From NCBI RefSeq assembly GCF_027596085.1, contig NC_072449.1:28596200-28660199 (forward strand): a stretch of 64,000 bases of DNA, in the 5' to 3' direction. Numbering within the stretch: position 1 is the first letter of the stretch; each line of letters opens with the position of its first letter. The position numbers and the translations under genes were made by a program. Positions 35,955 through 45,972 of the stretch are shown here, piece after piece. The notes beneath the pieces are model-generated. The model was not told the origin of the DNA. It saw only the letters and a list, made by a program, of their open reading frames with translations, and ran no database searches. The DNA is from Anoplopoma fimbria. Taxonomy: Eukaryota > Chordata > Actinopteri > Perciformes > Anoplopomatidae.

Positions 35955-37639
35955 TCACTGGCAGAAGGGCGAGGCTGTGGGGTCAAAGCCTTTGAAAACG
36001 TCTTTCAGAGAGGCGTTGTCCTGCTCCGTGGTCGCCTGGTCAGGCTGCACCGGGCTGTTACCTCCGAAGGGGCTACCCGTCCCGCCAGGCTTGGCCGCCT
36101 GCTTCACCACGCTAAACAGAGAGGACACCGGAAGGTTGTGGACGCCCGCGGGTCCCTGTTCCCCTGCGGCTCCGGGAGCCCCCTGACCTCCGGCGGCTGC
36201 GGCGGGCCCCCTGGGCCGTGGTGTTGGGCGAGGGTGCGGGCTTCGGCCGGGGCCTGTTGTAGCTGTTGTAACGGTCGGTTCCTTGCTCGCTGCTTTTTTC
36301 CGGCTCCGGTTGGTCCAACGCTGACTTCCGGACAAATAGGGCTCCTTGGACTTGAGTTTGGCCGGCGGGGGTCACTGGGTTTGGACTCCGTGCTGGTTGA
36401 GTTGGGGGAGTTGTTGGAGCCGCTGCTGACACCAGGGCTGCCTGGTTTGTTAGTCCGTGGGTCATACAGACTGATGCCGCTCAGCACGCTGGCTCCCCCT
36501 GGTGCCCCGGCTCCAACACCGCGGCCTGCCCCGCCTGAGGCGAGCAACCTTGGGTCGTAGGGGGCGATGGTGGGTGGGGATGAGCTAGATGTGGCTGCCG
36601 GGATAGAGGAGGAGACGGGAGGAGGCACGGGGTCGGACGGTTGCTTCAGTGCCGACTTCTGCGGCTGGAGACGGGGGTCGATGGGGCCTTTACGGGACGC
36701 GCGGGGGTCGGCAGGCTTTTCTGCAGGCGGGGGAGGCATGGGGGAGGCGGACCCAGCAGTGACATGGGGGCAATAGGGGTGGGTAGGAGAGGAGGGGAGG
36801 GGGTCTGGGACGGGCTGGAGTTGACAGTCTTCAGGATACGAGACAGCAGTTCAAAGTCTGGGAGTGAGGAGGAGGAGGAAGAAGAAGAAGGGGGAGCAGG
36901 GCGGTCCAAGGAGGAGGGAGGGGGCTGAACAGGAGGTGGCTGCGGGTGAGGGAGCGACGTTTGGAGCGGCTGCTGCGTGCGGGACATACGTGTGTCTATG
37001 GAGGAGACAGGAGGGATGCCTGGGGGGAGAGGAAGGAGGTCCTGCTTGGGGATTGGTAGAGGGAGGAGATCCTCGGGGGACCAGGTGATGGTTTTGGAGA
37101 AGGCCGGCATGTGGAGCAGGATATCCTTCTTGATGTGGCTGAACTGCTGCAGCTGCGAGCGCGGGTCCCTCAGAGCCATACCCATGAGCGGGTCCAGAGG
37201 AATCGGCACCGGCTTGTCACGTAGAACCCGCTCTGTCTCCTCCTCCTCCACTGCCGGGGTTGTGAGTGGCGGGGGCTTGTAGACCAGAGGCGGCTCTGGT
37301 TTGGAGGCGGGAGGCGAATGTATGCTGGATCCTGTTGAAACAGCAGCAGCTAGCCGGGCCAACCTGGGGTCTGCAGGCGGTCCGGAGGAGGACTGACTGG
37401 GCATGGAGTGGGCGGAGTCAGCAGAGTCTGAGGCACGCGCCAGACGTGGGTCCCGGGCCAGTCGGGGTCCGCCGGCCGAGCCGGAACGCTGGCGGGAGGA
37501 GCCTTCAGGAGGCGGGGGTCGCTCGGGGGGCCTTCAGATTTTTGGGGAGCCTGGGTCTGCTGACGGAGCGTTTTCAAGATGGAGGTCACGCTACCACCGC
37601 CATCCTCATCCTCACTGGAGTACCAGTTCCCCGAGTCAC
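35955..37639 (-). CDS. zc3h4: zc3h4 terminal coding exon, with five apparent frame breaks
   Basis: The acceptor AG is at 37640-37641 and the stop TGA at 35955-35957. It begins [13 protein letters not shown] and ends [12 protein letters not shown], both diagnostic. The conserved protein runs through different frames. By homology the breaks are near 37464-37467 ([12 protein letters not shown]), 36740-36744 (before [12 protein letters not shown]), 36360-36363 (SDPRR to AKLKSKEP), 36339-36341 (KEP to [10 protein letters not shown]) and 36207-36211 (before [11 protein letters not shown]). The first four need one extra G/C and the last one fewer. All lie in or beside G/C runs. Between them the frames are well conserved (for example [46 protein letters not shown]), which suggests sequence errors rather than a dead gene. 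Confidence 0.88.
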
Positions 37640-40600
37640 CTACGAAAGAAGGACACATACATTTGGGTGTTAAAATGTCAACATTCGTTGGGAAACAAGA
37701 AATATCAAATAGATGTACTTTAGACGAGACACACATTCTATTAACTTGATGAATTGTATGTTTGAGGTTTCTGTTGATTAATGTGAAGGTTGGGAACAAT
37801 CAGCAGGGAGAGTGAAACTCACTTTTTACAACGTGCAAACGTCTAATAGACACAGCAGGTACACATTCATTTAGCTGCTTATTTTACTGACAGACACAGC
37901 TGCACATTCTCACTGTGAACTAGAACATTGAATTAACTAAAGTCAACATAAACGTCACCAATCAGCTGTTTTTCGTCCATTAAAGCGAGCAACTAGAGCG
38001 TGTTTTTTAAAAGGAACAGTGTGTAGCATTTAGGGGGATCTATCGGCAGAAACGGAATATAACATTTTTAAGTATGTTTTCTTTATTGTATAATCACCTG
38101 AAAATAAGTGTGTGTCTTCACAACATTAGAATGAGCGGTTTTGTCTACATACATCCTCACGGAGCCGGACGCCATGTTTTTACAGTAGCCAAGAACATAC
38201 AAACCAAACACTTGATCTAAATAGTTTTCACATAAAACTTTGGCACATAGAAGAAGTTTCAGTTGGCTGCAATCTGGAACTTACATACACAACGCACCTT
38301 TAACAGGATCTATAGACGATATTTATATGAACACACACCTTTAAGAACAAATATTAATTTGGGCCAAGTAAAAATATAAATTGTTCTATAACTACTGACA
38401 GTAATTGTTATGTTATGAATCTACAGTATTTTTCTATTTATGTACAACTTCCATAAAAGGCTTCCTCTATGCTAAATGCTATAACATAAGAATGACTATT
38501 TAATGCACCAACAGGTGTAGATGCTTGTCCTCTACCTTCAGCTTCTCTGCTCTTCTTCTCTGCTCCTCCCTCGGCCATCCTGCGAGCCCTCTCCTCTTCT
38601 TCCTGCTGCTTCTGTTGGATCCTCATGAACAGGACGCGCTGCGCTGGAGGCAGGAAGTCGGGCACGGAGATCCCTCCCTGATTGGCTGGCGCTCCGTTAG
38701 CAGAGCCGTCTGGGCCACCTGACTGATTTCCAACATTTGCCCCTCTCTCGTCCATACCAGCAAAACCCTGGTAGTTGTCACCTGAGAGGGAACAGCAGGG
38801 TGTCAGTGCAGAAACAGTAAAACCTAATTTCCACCAAAATTCGACTGCCGAAGCCGGGTATCGAACCACCGACCCTCTGATTGGAGAACTATCAGCTCAT
38901 ATATGTGGGATTTTTTTAAACACCAGATAACCCCAAAAAAACAGGCAATGGATTTCTTTCTTATTGCCATCCAAATATGTATAAGGTGTCGGTAGACAAG
39001 TATGCCTTTTGTTTTTTGGTGCAAACCAGAGTTGGTGATTGATAGAACGGTAAAAAGACAAACAAAGACGGTTTGGATTAGTTGTATTTTGTTTCTGCGA
39101 GTCTGAATGAACTGTGTTTTACGATGGATCAGAAAGGCAAAATGACTGTTTCTGTCAATGGAGTCTGTTAACTTTGAGGAGAGCATATTACTGCTATTTC
39201 TTTTCCCAACCAACTCAATGAATTAATGTTTATTCCCTCTGAACCGGAGTTGGTGATTGTTGGAACAGTGGAAAGACAGTTCTGATTTGATTGTGTTTGA
39301 TTGTGTTTCTGTCGAGTTTGAATGAAATCAGCTAGGTAAAACGACTTTTGTCTGACTTGAGTATTGTGGCTTTGGGGAGAGCATATAAATTGTATGTTTT
39401 TGTACATTAATCAATTATTATTAAATTACTGTTGATGTTATTTATTTTATATCCACTACAAGGCGCATCACATAGCATAGTGCCGAAAAAAGGGACAGAA
39501 ATTAGTGTGTCATGTTTCTATCACTGCTGATTGGAGAAGCAGCAGATCAATTCAAAATGATTAAGTAATTTGTCCCGGGAATGGAGCTGGTTGTAACCTT
39601 TCCCACTGAAATTCTATGTATTAATCAACTGATTGTAACAAAGCTAACATGCTACTTAGCCTGTAATGGTTCAGTTAGATTACTGGAATAGACCCTCACC
39701 TTCTTGCATCACTCCCTCCATACCGTCCTGCTGATTGAAGAAGTTATTAAAGAAGTTTCCTCCACCCGGAGGAGGACCTGGAGGCATGGCACCTCCATGC
39801 GGAGGGCCGTCACCAGACCCGAATCCTCCCATCATGGGCGGACCACCAGGGCCCATGTTGGGAGGCCCCTGGTTCATCCCGAGGTTGGGGCCCATGTTCT
39901 GCATGTCGGGGGGCATCATTCCTGGGGGAGGAGGGAAGCAGGGTGGGGGTCCAACTGGGGACCCTTGGGGCCCGGGTGGCGCCGTCTGGCCCTGGTTGCT
40001 GCTGGGAGTCTGGCCTCTGATAGAGGAAGGAGACGGGGAGTTAAGATTAAAACAGTTCAATTCAAAGATACTTTGCAGGGTGAAATCAGGAAGAGTTAAA
40101 GACATTAACATTAAATCCACTTTTTTGAGATAGTTAATTACATGTTTGGTCACTTTATCTCACTATCTATTGATCCTGGGCACATTTTGAAGTGTTTATT
40201 ACAACAGTAATAAACACTTCAACTTTAATATTTTCCCTTTTTCCTGTTTTACACTTGCTTACTCTTTAAAGGGTTGTTCAGTAGTGCTATGGATTTGAAC
40301 TAGGGGTTTCACAGAATAATCAACTATCAAAACCACTATTCCACACTGTGCATCATTGTAGATTAACTGTTGATCTGTGGTTTTAGAACTGGGCAGAGAA
40401 ATAGTAGTGGCAGTGCATCTACAGCAGATATGCAGCTGGGGGCGTTATGTGCAGCTGTTGTTGACTAGTCATAGTACAGATGTGTGACTTTAACTGTGCA
40501 GTGTTGGGTCGCTAAAGTGAAAGGGAACTTGTAGGCTATGCAGCAAAAGGCTGAGAGAGAGCTGTGGAGTTTTCCTTTAATTAACTTGAATGATCTGAAT

Positions 40601-43600
40601 TGGACTGCTGCTCTCGTTCATACGATCACACGCTGCATTTTCTACAAATGTAAATATAAAGAGTCTCCTTTATTCCGAATGTTTCTTCTTGGATTCCTTA
40701 CCTGACGGCCAGTTTATGAGCCAGCTGTCCTGTCGGCTTAACTTTAATCTCAAACAGCGAGGGGATCTTTTTCCCTGCGGAACCTCCTCCTCCACCACCA
40801 CCACAAGGAGGTGGGGGACCCATGTGGGGGGGAGGGCAATTTGGTGGCCCCCCTTGGAAGGGACTTCCGTCCGGCCCGTGGACAGGGGGACCAGCACAGG
40901 GGTTAGGCCCAGACATAGGTCCCCCAGGACCAGGGCAAGGGCCAATGGGCCCCTGGTTAGGTCCAGGAGGACCCCCAAAGTCACCCACCGCAGGCCCGCC
41001 AAAATCCCCAGGCCCTATGTTGGCGTCTAATGGGAGTGGTCGAGGAGGGGTGGGGAGGAGGCCCACTCCAGGAGGGGGTTTGGGGAGAGGGTTGATCCCC
41101 TGCTTCTTCAGCTCCTCCACCTCCTTCTCGTCCTCAGCTCCGGCCTCTGCATCCTCTGCCAGCATCTAGAAAAACAAAATGTTCCACCTGTGAGTTCAAT
41201 GAAACATTTTCTCAAGGCATTTATAAAAAAAAAAGATCTTTCAAGAACCTGGACTTACATATGATACTAATAAAAATATAATTCTCAGACCGTTTAAAGA
41301 TGTACAGAGTTCACAAAATAGCTGAGAGAACGGGGAGCTGGGTAAAGAGGATCCTACCTTGTTGAGCAGGTCCTGCGTGTCATCGTTGAGGGCGTCATGG
41401 GAGAACATGCATTCGTCGCCGTTGACGCAGTTCCCCGTGGTGTGGAACAGCTTACAAGGGAATTCACGTGGCACGTGAGTCAAGGAAGAACACTCAAAAA
41501 AAGGCTAATTTGACTTCAGAGGTTAATGCAAACCTACATAAATATTCCTATATACTGGTATAAATGTGGTATTCTGAATCCCACTGCTTCGCTTGGCAAG
41601 ACCCGCCCTGTGAAGCATTCAAGAGCTAGGATTGGCTGGGCGTCCATGCTCACCTTTGCCCCGGCCAATGTGCTTTCCTCACCTTAACAACTTAAGATCA
41701 ATGCCTTACCTTAACCAATCGGGCGGGTCTTGCTAAGAAAAGCAGTAGGATTAATAATTTCACAGTAAAAATGGGCAGCTTTAATATCCCCATAATTCCT
41801 TTGTAATAACAAAGAGTATCTCTGTGTGGTCAAATGTGAAGGATATCATGCATGTAAGGGCAGTGGTCGGCTCGGGCACAAAATCCAGTGATGTAGAACT
41901 TGCAGAGCTCCTTCTTCTTGGGCAGCTCGATGTCGTGGCTGAAGTTGCAGTGGTCCCCCTGGTGGTTGAGAAAAATAAAAGGACTCATGACTGACATGTT
42001 TGAAAGAGCTGCCTATAGATTACTTAAGAGACTAGAAATGATCAAATGTTTCCTTAATGTGTTTTCTGCATGTTATTAAATGGTACCTGCAGGGTTTGTA
42101 TCAGCCTAAACGTATTCATGATCTTTTTATCTTTCTCCAGTTCACAGGTGCCAAGTTTCCTTAGAGATTAATTGAGTTTAACTATATATTAGACCATTTG
42201 TGTTGTTTTAACTTTAAGAGACCCACATAGACCTGTTTTTGTCTTCTTTTTTTTTAGGAGGAGATCTTTAGAGGGAGATAGCAGGTCAACAGTGTATGCT
42301 AAATATAAGTGGTGTACATCATCTGAAAGTTAGGAACCTGAAGATTCATTTGAGCTCAAATTAATAAATTGTGTGTTGTTCGAATCATAACTCAAAATAA
42401 AAAATTATAAAAATAAATTGTGTAGTGTAAAAGGGCTTAGCACACTATGGTGGAAGTAAATTATTTCCATTTACATGCTATATGCCTCTGTAATGCCGTA
42501 GATCTCTAGTTTGTGGTTGTAAAGTTTTATGAGGCGAATAACCTAGAGGTCACAAGAGGTGATTTTATAAAGAGGCCGCGAGTTTCCAAGCTCTCCGATT
42601 GATGAGCGAAAATCTTGCATCAAAAAAGGCGGATACTGCCTCACTAGACATCACTTTGTGACAAAACTACATATTTTCTGAATTTGCTGTGAATTTCTAT
42701 TGAGCATGGGCTTTTTAGGAAAGCAACTGAAGTGCATTACAGCATGAAATACATAACTTTAATGAAAAAATACATTGGAGGGCAGCCAGCAAACTTGTAG
42801 GAATAATAAGAAAAGTGCAAATATCACTAAACTCTTGTGCGATCTTACCCAGGTGCATCTTCCCTCGATGTAGTACTTGCAGATGGCCTTTCCTTTCTTG
42901 TCCTGGTGCTTCTCGTTCATATTCCTCCTCCCTGGTCCGGGTCCATCGCCTCCTCCACATCCTTCCTAAAATACATAAACACAGGGCGACACACACACAG
43001 AGGGAGAAAGTGTGAGAAAGAAAGAGTGTGAGGCGATAAGTAAGAAAGAGAATATGAATGTAATCTTACTCCTCAAGTCTTATCACTATAAAATAATTTG
43101 TCCTAAGGGCACCGGGGCTCCAGACTGGAGTGAAGCAGCCATTTGCATTAACCCACTTTGAATTATCAGCATTGTATCAGGACACTTAAGGCTGATCTGA
43201 TATCAATAGAAAAGCCTCACCCCGTTGTCCATGTCCCCGTTGTTGTCGTCCTCGTTGCACATGTCGCCTCTTCCTCTCCCGCGGTTTCGACCCCTTCCTC
43301 CTCTGATCATGCCCCGTCCTCCTTTACCCCTCCCTCGCCCGCGGCCACCTCTAAGCCCTGGTGAAGAAATAGAAGACAGAGTGAGAGGGACTGTAAAGGG
43401 GAGTGAACCGAATGAACCTTTTCTTCAGGAAATGTTAAGATGAAAAACACAACAAACACAAATATGAACAACTAGTGAAGATCCAAACTCACCTCTGCCT
43501 CTGTCTTTGGACTTCTTGTACTGATTGAGTTCTTTTGAGTACTCATCGTAGTCATCCTCGCCCATGTTGTCATAATCATCTTCTCCAAACTGTAAGAACA

Positions 43601-45972
43601 GATTTCACATGCCAAGTGTCACTTATTTAAAGGGATAGTTGGGTTGTATGAGGTATTCATCCAGTCAGTGTATAACCAGTTATTATTATAATTATTACTA
43701 TTATTATTATTAATATTACCTGCTATCAGACATTTGTTTGAGATGGGGAACTGTAGCCATTATCTATACTCTCTTCAAAGCCACCCGACTTCACTGACAA
43801 AAACAGCAAATTTGCCTTGCAGAAAACTGGAATTTCCAGTCTACAGCTGCCTCGATCGGTTAGTTTGTTTGTGTCATTGTGCAAAACATAAACAAACTTA
43901 TTGATCAAGGCAGCTGTCGACCAGAAACATCTGTGTTTTGTGAGGTAAAAGTATTGTTTTTGTGAATGGAGTCCAGTGGCTTTGGAGAGAGAATAGCTGG
44001 ACATAACGGCTTCAGTCCTCCGTTGGACTTGGACAAGGTAAAGGGATCGAAATAGACAACTGATATTGAATATTTTTTAAATATCTTAAATACTCTAGTT
44101 CATTTTCAATGAAATTTCTAGTTTTCAATGAACTAGAAACTCAAGTTTAGTAATAGTACAAGATGGGCACAAGGACTAACAAATAGTTTTCATGTATTAT
44201 CATTATTCAGAGTATTATTCCGACACTCTTCCTAAAACCACCATCAGGCTTGATTGGTCAATGCTGGACAGTAAAAGGAGATGATCCACATTTATTACAA
44301 ACATTTATGTTTGTGTTACACAGAATTAATAACTGTCTCACGTAAAAATAAAGAAAACCATTGACTCCAAGTATTTTTTTGTTCTCTGGAATGTTTCCAT
44401 GTGAAATATATTTAAACAACTGTGCAAATACACAAAATAACAACTTGTTTTCTGGACTTTGACCAAAACAAATAGACAACAGGTCTCATCCTGAAGTCCC
44501 AGCCTCACCTCCATCTCTTCTACGTAGCCGTCCCCATCCTCGTTTTCTCCCCCCATCTTTACTCCCCCGCCTCGGCATCCTCTTCCTCTGCTGCCTCCTC
44601 CTCTTCCCCTCCTCCCTCCCCTCATTCCTCCACGGCCTCTCTGGTTCTTCATGCGACCTCTGCCCCCTGCAGAGACACGGAGACAAAGGGAGAAATGAAA
44701 CGAGCCAGTGACTTATCTGTGGAATTTGAATTGATAAGTAACTTTTGGCAAATAAGCTCTTTTGTCTGAATGTGCAAATGAAACTGAGTTAAAGTTAAAA
44801 AAAAAAAAAAAAAAAAAAAAAGACAGTGATGAATCTGCTACTGAGCTTTTGTCGCACATTCATTTAAAGTCAGTTCCTAAAGGACAGTGAAAAGTATTAT
44901 ATTGTGCCTAAATAAATAAATACACATTTTCATAAAAGTAGTTTAGGTCCTTTCCACCACATCTGGCCTCACACAGAATTGGATTAAATCTTAACGGGGC
45001 AAATATTTACCGTGCAGGAGTCTATTTTTCAACTCCAACAGCTTTGACCCGATCGCCTTGGACCCACCTCGTCCGCCGCCACGGCCGCCTCCTCCCTCCT
45101 TGGCCTTGCGGTACTGGTTGAGCTCCTTGGTGAAGTCGTCATATTCTTCGTCCCCAATGTCTTCCTCCTCCTCCCCCTCGAAGTTCTCCTCTTCGAAGTC
45201 TTCATAGCCTCCGTAGCTCTGTTTGTCCATCTTCATGTAGTTGGCCTTCTTTGAGCCGCCGTAGCCGGCGTGAGACTGGAGAGGGGTTAACGTGTTAGGA
45301 GATAATACTTTGCACCAAACGTTATTGAATATTGACATATCAGGAACACTGAATGTTCCTCTAAAAAACATTTAATTGAGATACATTTATCAGTCTATCT
45401 AGTTCTTTAGACTTACAGGCGGGGGGTACTGTGGACTGTACTCTCTGTACTTCCTCTTCTCACTGGGACTGTAGTCAGAGTCGTCACTTAAGTCCGAGTG
45501 TTCGTCATCAGAGGACGCATGACGCTGAGAGAAAAAGAGCGAAATATAGAAATAATCAGAGAATGAAGTGCAAATAAAGAGGTGGGTCTATCTCCGTTAT
45601 CTCGTCAACAGTCTTACTTTGTGTTTGGATTTGCGTTTCTTCTTGGCCCTCCTCTTCTCCCTCTCTCGCTCCCTCTCTTTCTTCCTCTTTCTCTTGCGAC
45701 GGTGGGATCTCTCGTCCTCCGAATTGCTGCTGGCGTGGGGCTCCTTGCTTCGCCGGGGCCTCTCTCCGGCCCCTTCCCCTCCCGCCTCGCCTCCTCCGCC
45801 TGTTTCATCACCCCCATCTCCTCCTCCTCCTCCTCCTCCTCCTCCTCCACCACCACCTAGTGCGGCTACTGCTCCTGCTGCATCTGCAGACGGACCTCCA
45901 ACAATGTCCTCCTCCTCCACTTCTCCCCCATCATCTTCCAGCTCGCCCTCCTCCAGCTCTCCATCCTCTGGC
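35955..45972 (-). CDS. zc3h4: Zinc finger CCCH-type protein 4 (Restrictor subunit), 13 coding exons seen
   Basis: Exons joined in transcript order: 45618-45972, 45417-45524, 45068-45275, 44509-44666, 43493-43589, 43221-43357, 42849-42965, 41847-41958, 41358-41467, 40702-41165, 39700-40016, 38536-38781, 35955-37639. All phases agree. Total coding length is about 1,370 codons plus a missing first exon (human ZC3H4 is about 1,300 aa). Order of parts: acidic [15 protein letters not shown] start; basic [12 protein letters not shown] stretch; RG-rich repeats with (F)TKELNQY and SKELNQY blocks; three CCCH fingers; a Pro/Gly-rich region; [18 protein letters not shown] and [12 protein letters not shown]; many DPR motifs; C-terminus [20 protein letters not shown]3H4 acts in the nucleus with WDR82 to end early or extragenic RNA polymerase II transcription. 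Odd points: one AT-AC intron and five frame breaks in the last exon. The gene identity is firm. Confidence 0.95.
36207..36211 (-). other. Frame break 5 in zc3h4 (one extra base in a C5/G5 run)
   Basis: After [13 protein letters not shown] the conserved frame changes to the one encoding [14 protein letters not shown]. Removing one base of this run would restore continuity. Confidence 0.65.
36740..36744 (-). other. Frame break 2 in zc3h4 (one base short in a G5/C5 run)
   Basis: The frame encoding [14 protein letters not shown] ends in non-homologous residues after SLLGPPPP, while the next frame gives the family-like [20 protein letters not shown]. One further base in this run would join them. 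Confidence 0.65.
37464..37467 (-). other. Frame break 1 in zc3h4 (one base short in a G4/C4 run)
   Basis: Upstream frame: [11 protein letters not shown]. Downstream conserved frame: [14 protein letters not shown]. One further base in this run gives a continuous series of DPRLAR motifs, typical of ZC3H4. Confidence 0.7.
38007..38303 (+). mobile_element. MITE (AAGGTCCAGTGTGTAG family), copy 3, in a zc3h4 intron
   Basis: AACAGTGTGTAGCATTTAGG, GAATATAACATTTTTAAGTA, TTAGAATGAGCGGTTTTGTC, CATGTTTTTACAGTAGCC, then ACGCACCTTTAA. Same family as 4598-4715 and 23514-23853. Confidence 0.75.
38536..38781 (-). CDS. zc3h4: zc3h4 exon encoding PDFLPPAQR region
   Basis: 246 bp, with acceptor AG at 38782-38783 and donor GT at 38534-38535. 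It encodes [14 protein letters not shown], then [20 protein letters not shown] and [11 protein letters not shown], matching human VPDFLPSAQRALYLRIQQK. The [10 protein letters not shown] part is predicted coiled-coil-like. Confidence 0.93.
38782..39699. other. zc3h4 intron with diverged repeat copies
   Basis: Two related stretches, about 39020-39230 and 39235-39400, share GAGTTGGTGATTG, TGTGTTTCTG and GGAGAGCATAT. A related sequence is in another intron at about 43740-44000. They look like diverged copies of one interspersed repeat. Confidence 0.5.
39700..40016 (-). CDS. zc3h4: zc3h4 exon, Pro/Gly/Met-rich region
   Basis: 317 bp, with acceptor AG at 40017-40018 and donor GT at 39698-39699. 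It encodes [20 protein letters not shown] through [16 protein letters not shown] and [15 protein letters not shown], matching the human [10 protein letters not shown]...NFYENFYQQQEGMEM region. Confidence 0.93.
40017..40701. other. zc3h4 intron, nothing recognised
   Basis: AT-rich intron of about 685 bp with no repeat signature I can name. Confidence 0.5.
40702..41165 (-). CDS. zc3h4: zc3h4 exon after the zinc fingers
   Basis: 464 bp, with acceptor AG at 41166-41167 and donor GT at 40700-40701. It encodes [20 protein letters not shown], then [20 protein letters not shown], almost as in human, and ends [20 protein letters not shown] followed by LAVR (human [20 protein letters not shown]). Confidence 0.96.
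41358..41467 (-). CDS. zc3h4: zc3h4 exon with CCCH finger 3
   Basis: 110 bp. It encodes [20 protein letters not shown] and [16 protein letters not shown]: a C-X8-C-X5-C-X3-H finger. The 3' splice site upstream is AC, not AG (41468-41469). Joining there gives YMHG/EFPCKL, matching human YMHG/DFPCKL. Confidence 0.94.
41468..41846 (-). other. U12-type AT-AC intron of zc3h4
   Basis: 379 bp. The 5' end is ATATCCTTC (41846-41838), matching the U12 AT-AC donor consensus ATATCCTTT at eight positions. TTCCTTGAC (41487-41479) matches the U12 branch-point consensus TTCCTTRAC, and its branch A is 12 nt from the terminal AC (41469-41468), within the usual 10-16 nt. No GT-AG pair nearby restores the protein, while this pair joins finger 2 to finger 3 exactly. 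Confidence 0.92.
41847..41958 (-). CDS. zc3h4: zc3h4 exon with most of CCCH fingers 1 and 2
   Basis: 112 bp with acceptor AG at 41959-41960. It encodes [20 protein letters not shown] and [17 protein letters not shown] plus the first base of Gly. It completes finger 1 and contains finger 2 (C-X7-C-X5-C-X3-H). Confidence 0.96.
41959..42848. other. zc3h4 intron, nothing recognised
   Basis: AT-rich intron of 890 bp. No repeat or RNA gene was recognised. Confidence 0.5.
42849..42965 (-). CDS. zc3h4: zc3h4 exon with the start of CCCH finger 1
   Basis: 117 bp (39 codons), phase 0 at both ends, with acceptor AG at 42966-42967 and donor GT at 42847-42848. It encodes [20 protein letters not shown] and GRCTW, the start of the C-X7-C-X5-C-X3-H finger 1; human has SDKKGKVICKYFVEGRCTW. 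Confidence 0.95.
43221..43357 (-). CDS. zc3h4: zc3h4 exon, Arg/Gly-rich
   Basis: 137 bp, with acceptor AG at 43358-43359 and donor GT at 43219-43220. It encodes [20 protein letters not shown] and then the acidic [14 protein letters not shown] repeats like these often bind RNA. Confidence 0.92.
43493..43589 (-). CDS. zc3h4: zc3h4 exon with the second KELNQY block
   Basis: 97 bp. It encodes [20 protein letters not shown] and [12 protein letters not shown], matching human [19 protein letters not shown]. Confidence 0.94.
43590..44508. other. zc3h4 intron with a repeat fragment
   Basis: Around 43630-44030 are GGGATAGTTGGGTTGTATGAGG, GCTGCCTCGATCGGTTAGTT and AGTGGCTTTGGAGAGAGAATA, resembling a common fish interspersed repeat; related pieces lie at 39020-39400. 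An (ATT)n-like stretch lies at 43682-43715. Confidence 0.5.
44509..44666 (-). CDS. zc3h4: zc3h4 exon, RG-rich
   Basis: 158 bp, with acceptor AG at 44667-44668 and donor GT at 44507-44508. It encodes [20 protein letters not shown] through [16 protein letters not shown]-rich, then acidic, as in the family. Confidence 0.92.
44797..44821. repeat. Poly-A run in a zc3h4 intron
   Basis: About 25 consecutive A on the plus strand (poly-T in the transcript). Confidence 0.9.
45068..45275 (-). CDS. zc3h4: zc3h4 exon with the first KELNQY block
   Basis: 208 bp, with acceptor AG at 45276-45277 and donor GTGGGT at 45067-45062. It encodes [20 protein letters not shown], then [20 protein letters not shown] (human [19 protein letters not shown]). 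A second donor, GTAAAT at 45010-45005, has the same phase and would add 19 codons ([22 protein letters not shown]). Confidence 0.94.
45417..45524 (-). CDS. zc3h4: zc3h4 exon, Ser/Asp-rich
   Basis: 108 bp, phase 0 at both ends, with acceptor AG at 45525-45526 and donor GT at 45415-45416. It encodes [20 protein letters not shown] and [16 protein letters not shown], matching human RHASSSDDFSDFSDDSDFSP. Confidence 0.95.
45618..45972 (-). CDS. zc3h4: zc3h4 exon with acidic [13 protein letters not shown] start and poly-Gly
   Basis: 355 bp, with acceptor AG at 45973-45974 and donor GTAAGA at 45617-45612. It encodes [16 protein letters not shown] (as in human), then a run of about 13 Gly made by a (GGA)n repeat at about 45818-45850, then [18 protein letters not shown] and KSKHK. 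The first coding exon upstream was not found; human has about 50 further N-terminal residues, rich in proline. Confidence 0.93.

Noticed and set aside
35910..36560. 216-codon plus-strand ORF opposite the zc3h4 last exon
   Set aside because: It is antisense to GC-rich, conserved zc3h4 coding sequence; its composition (Gly/Arg/Ala/Pro) is a shadow of that exon.
36777..37088. Plus-strand ORFs opposite zc3h4 and other GC-rich shadow frames
   Set aside because: They mirror the minus-strand coding exon and show no family features.
35955..37639. The idea that zc3h4 is a pseudogene
   Set aside because: Splice sites, phases and 12 other exons are intact, and the broken exon is conserved between breaks, ending in the correct C-terminus. 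Run-length error explains it better.
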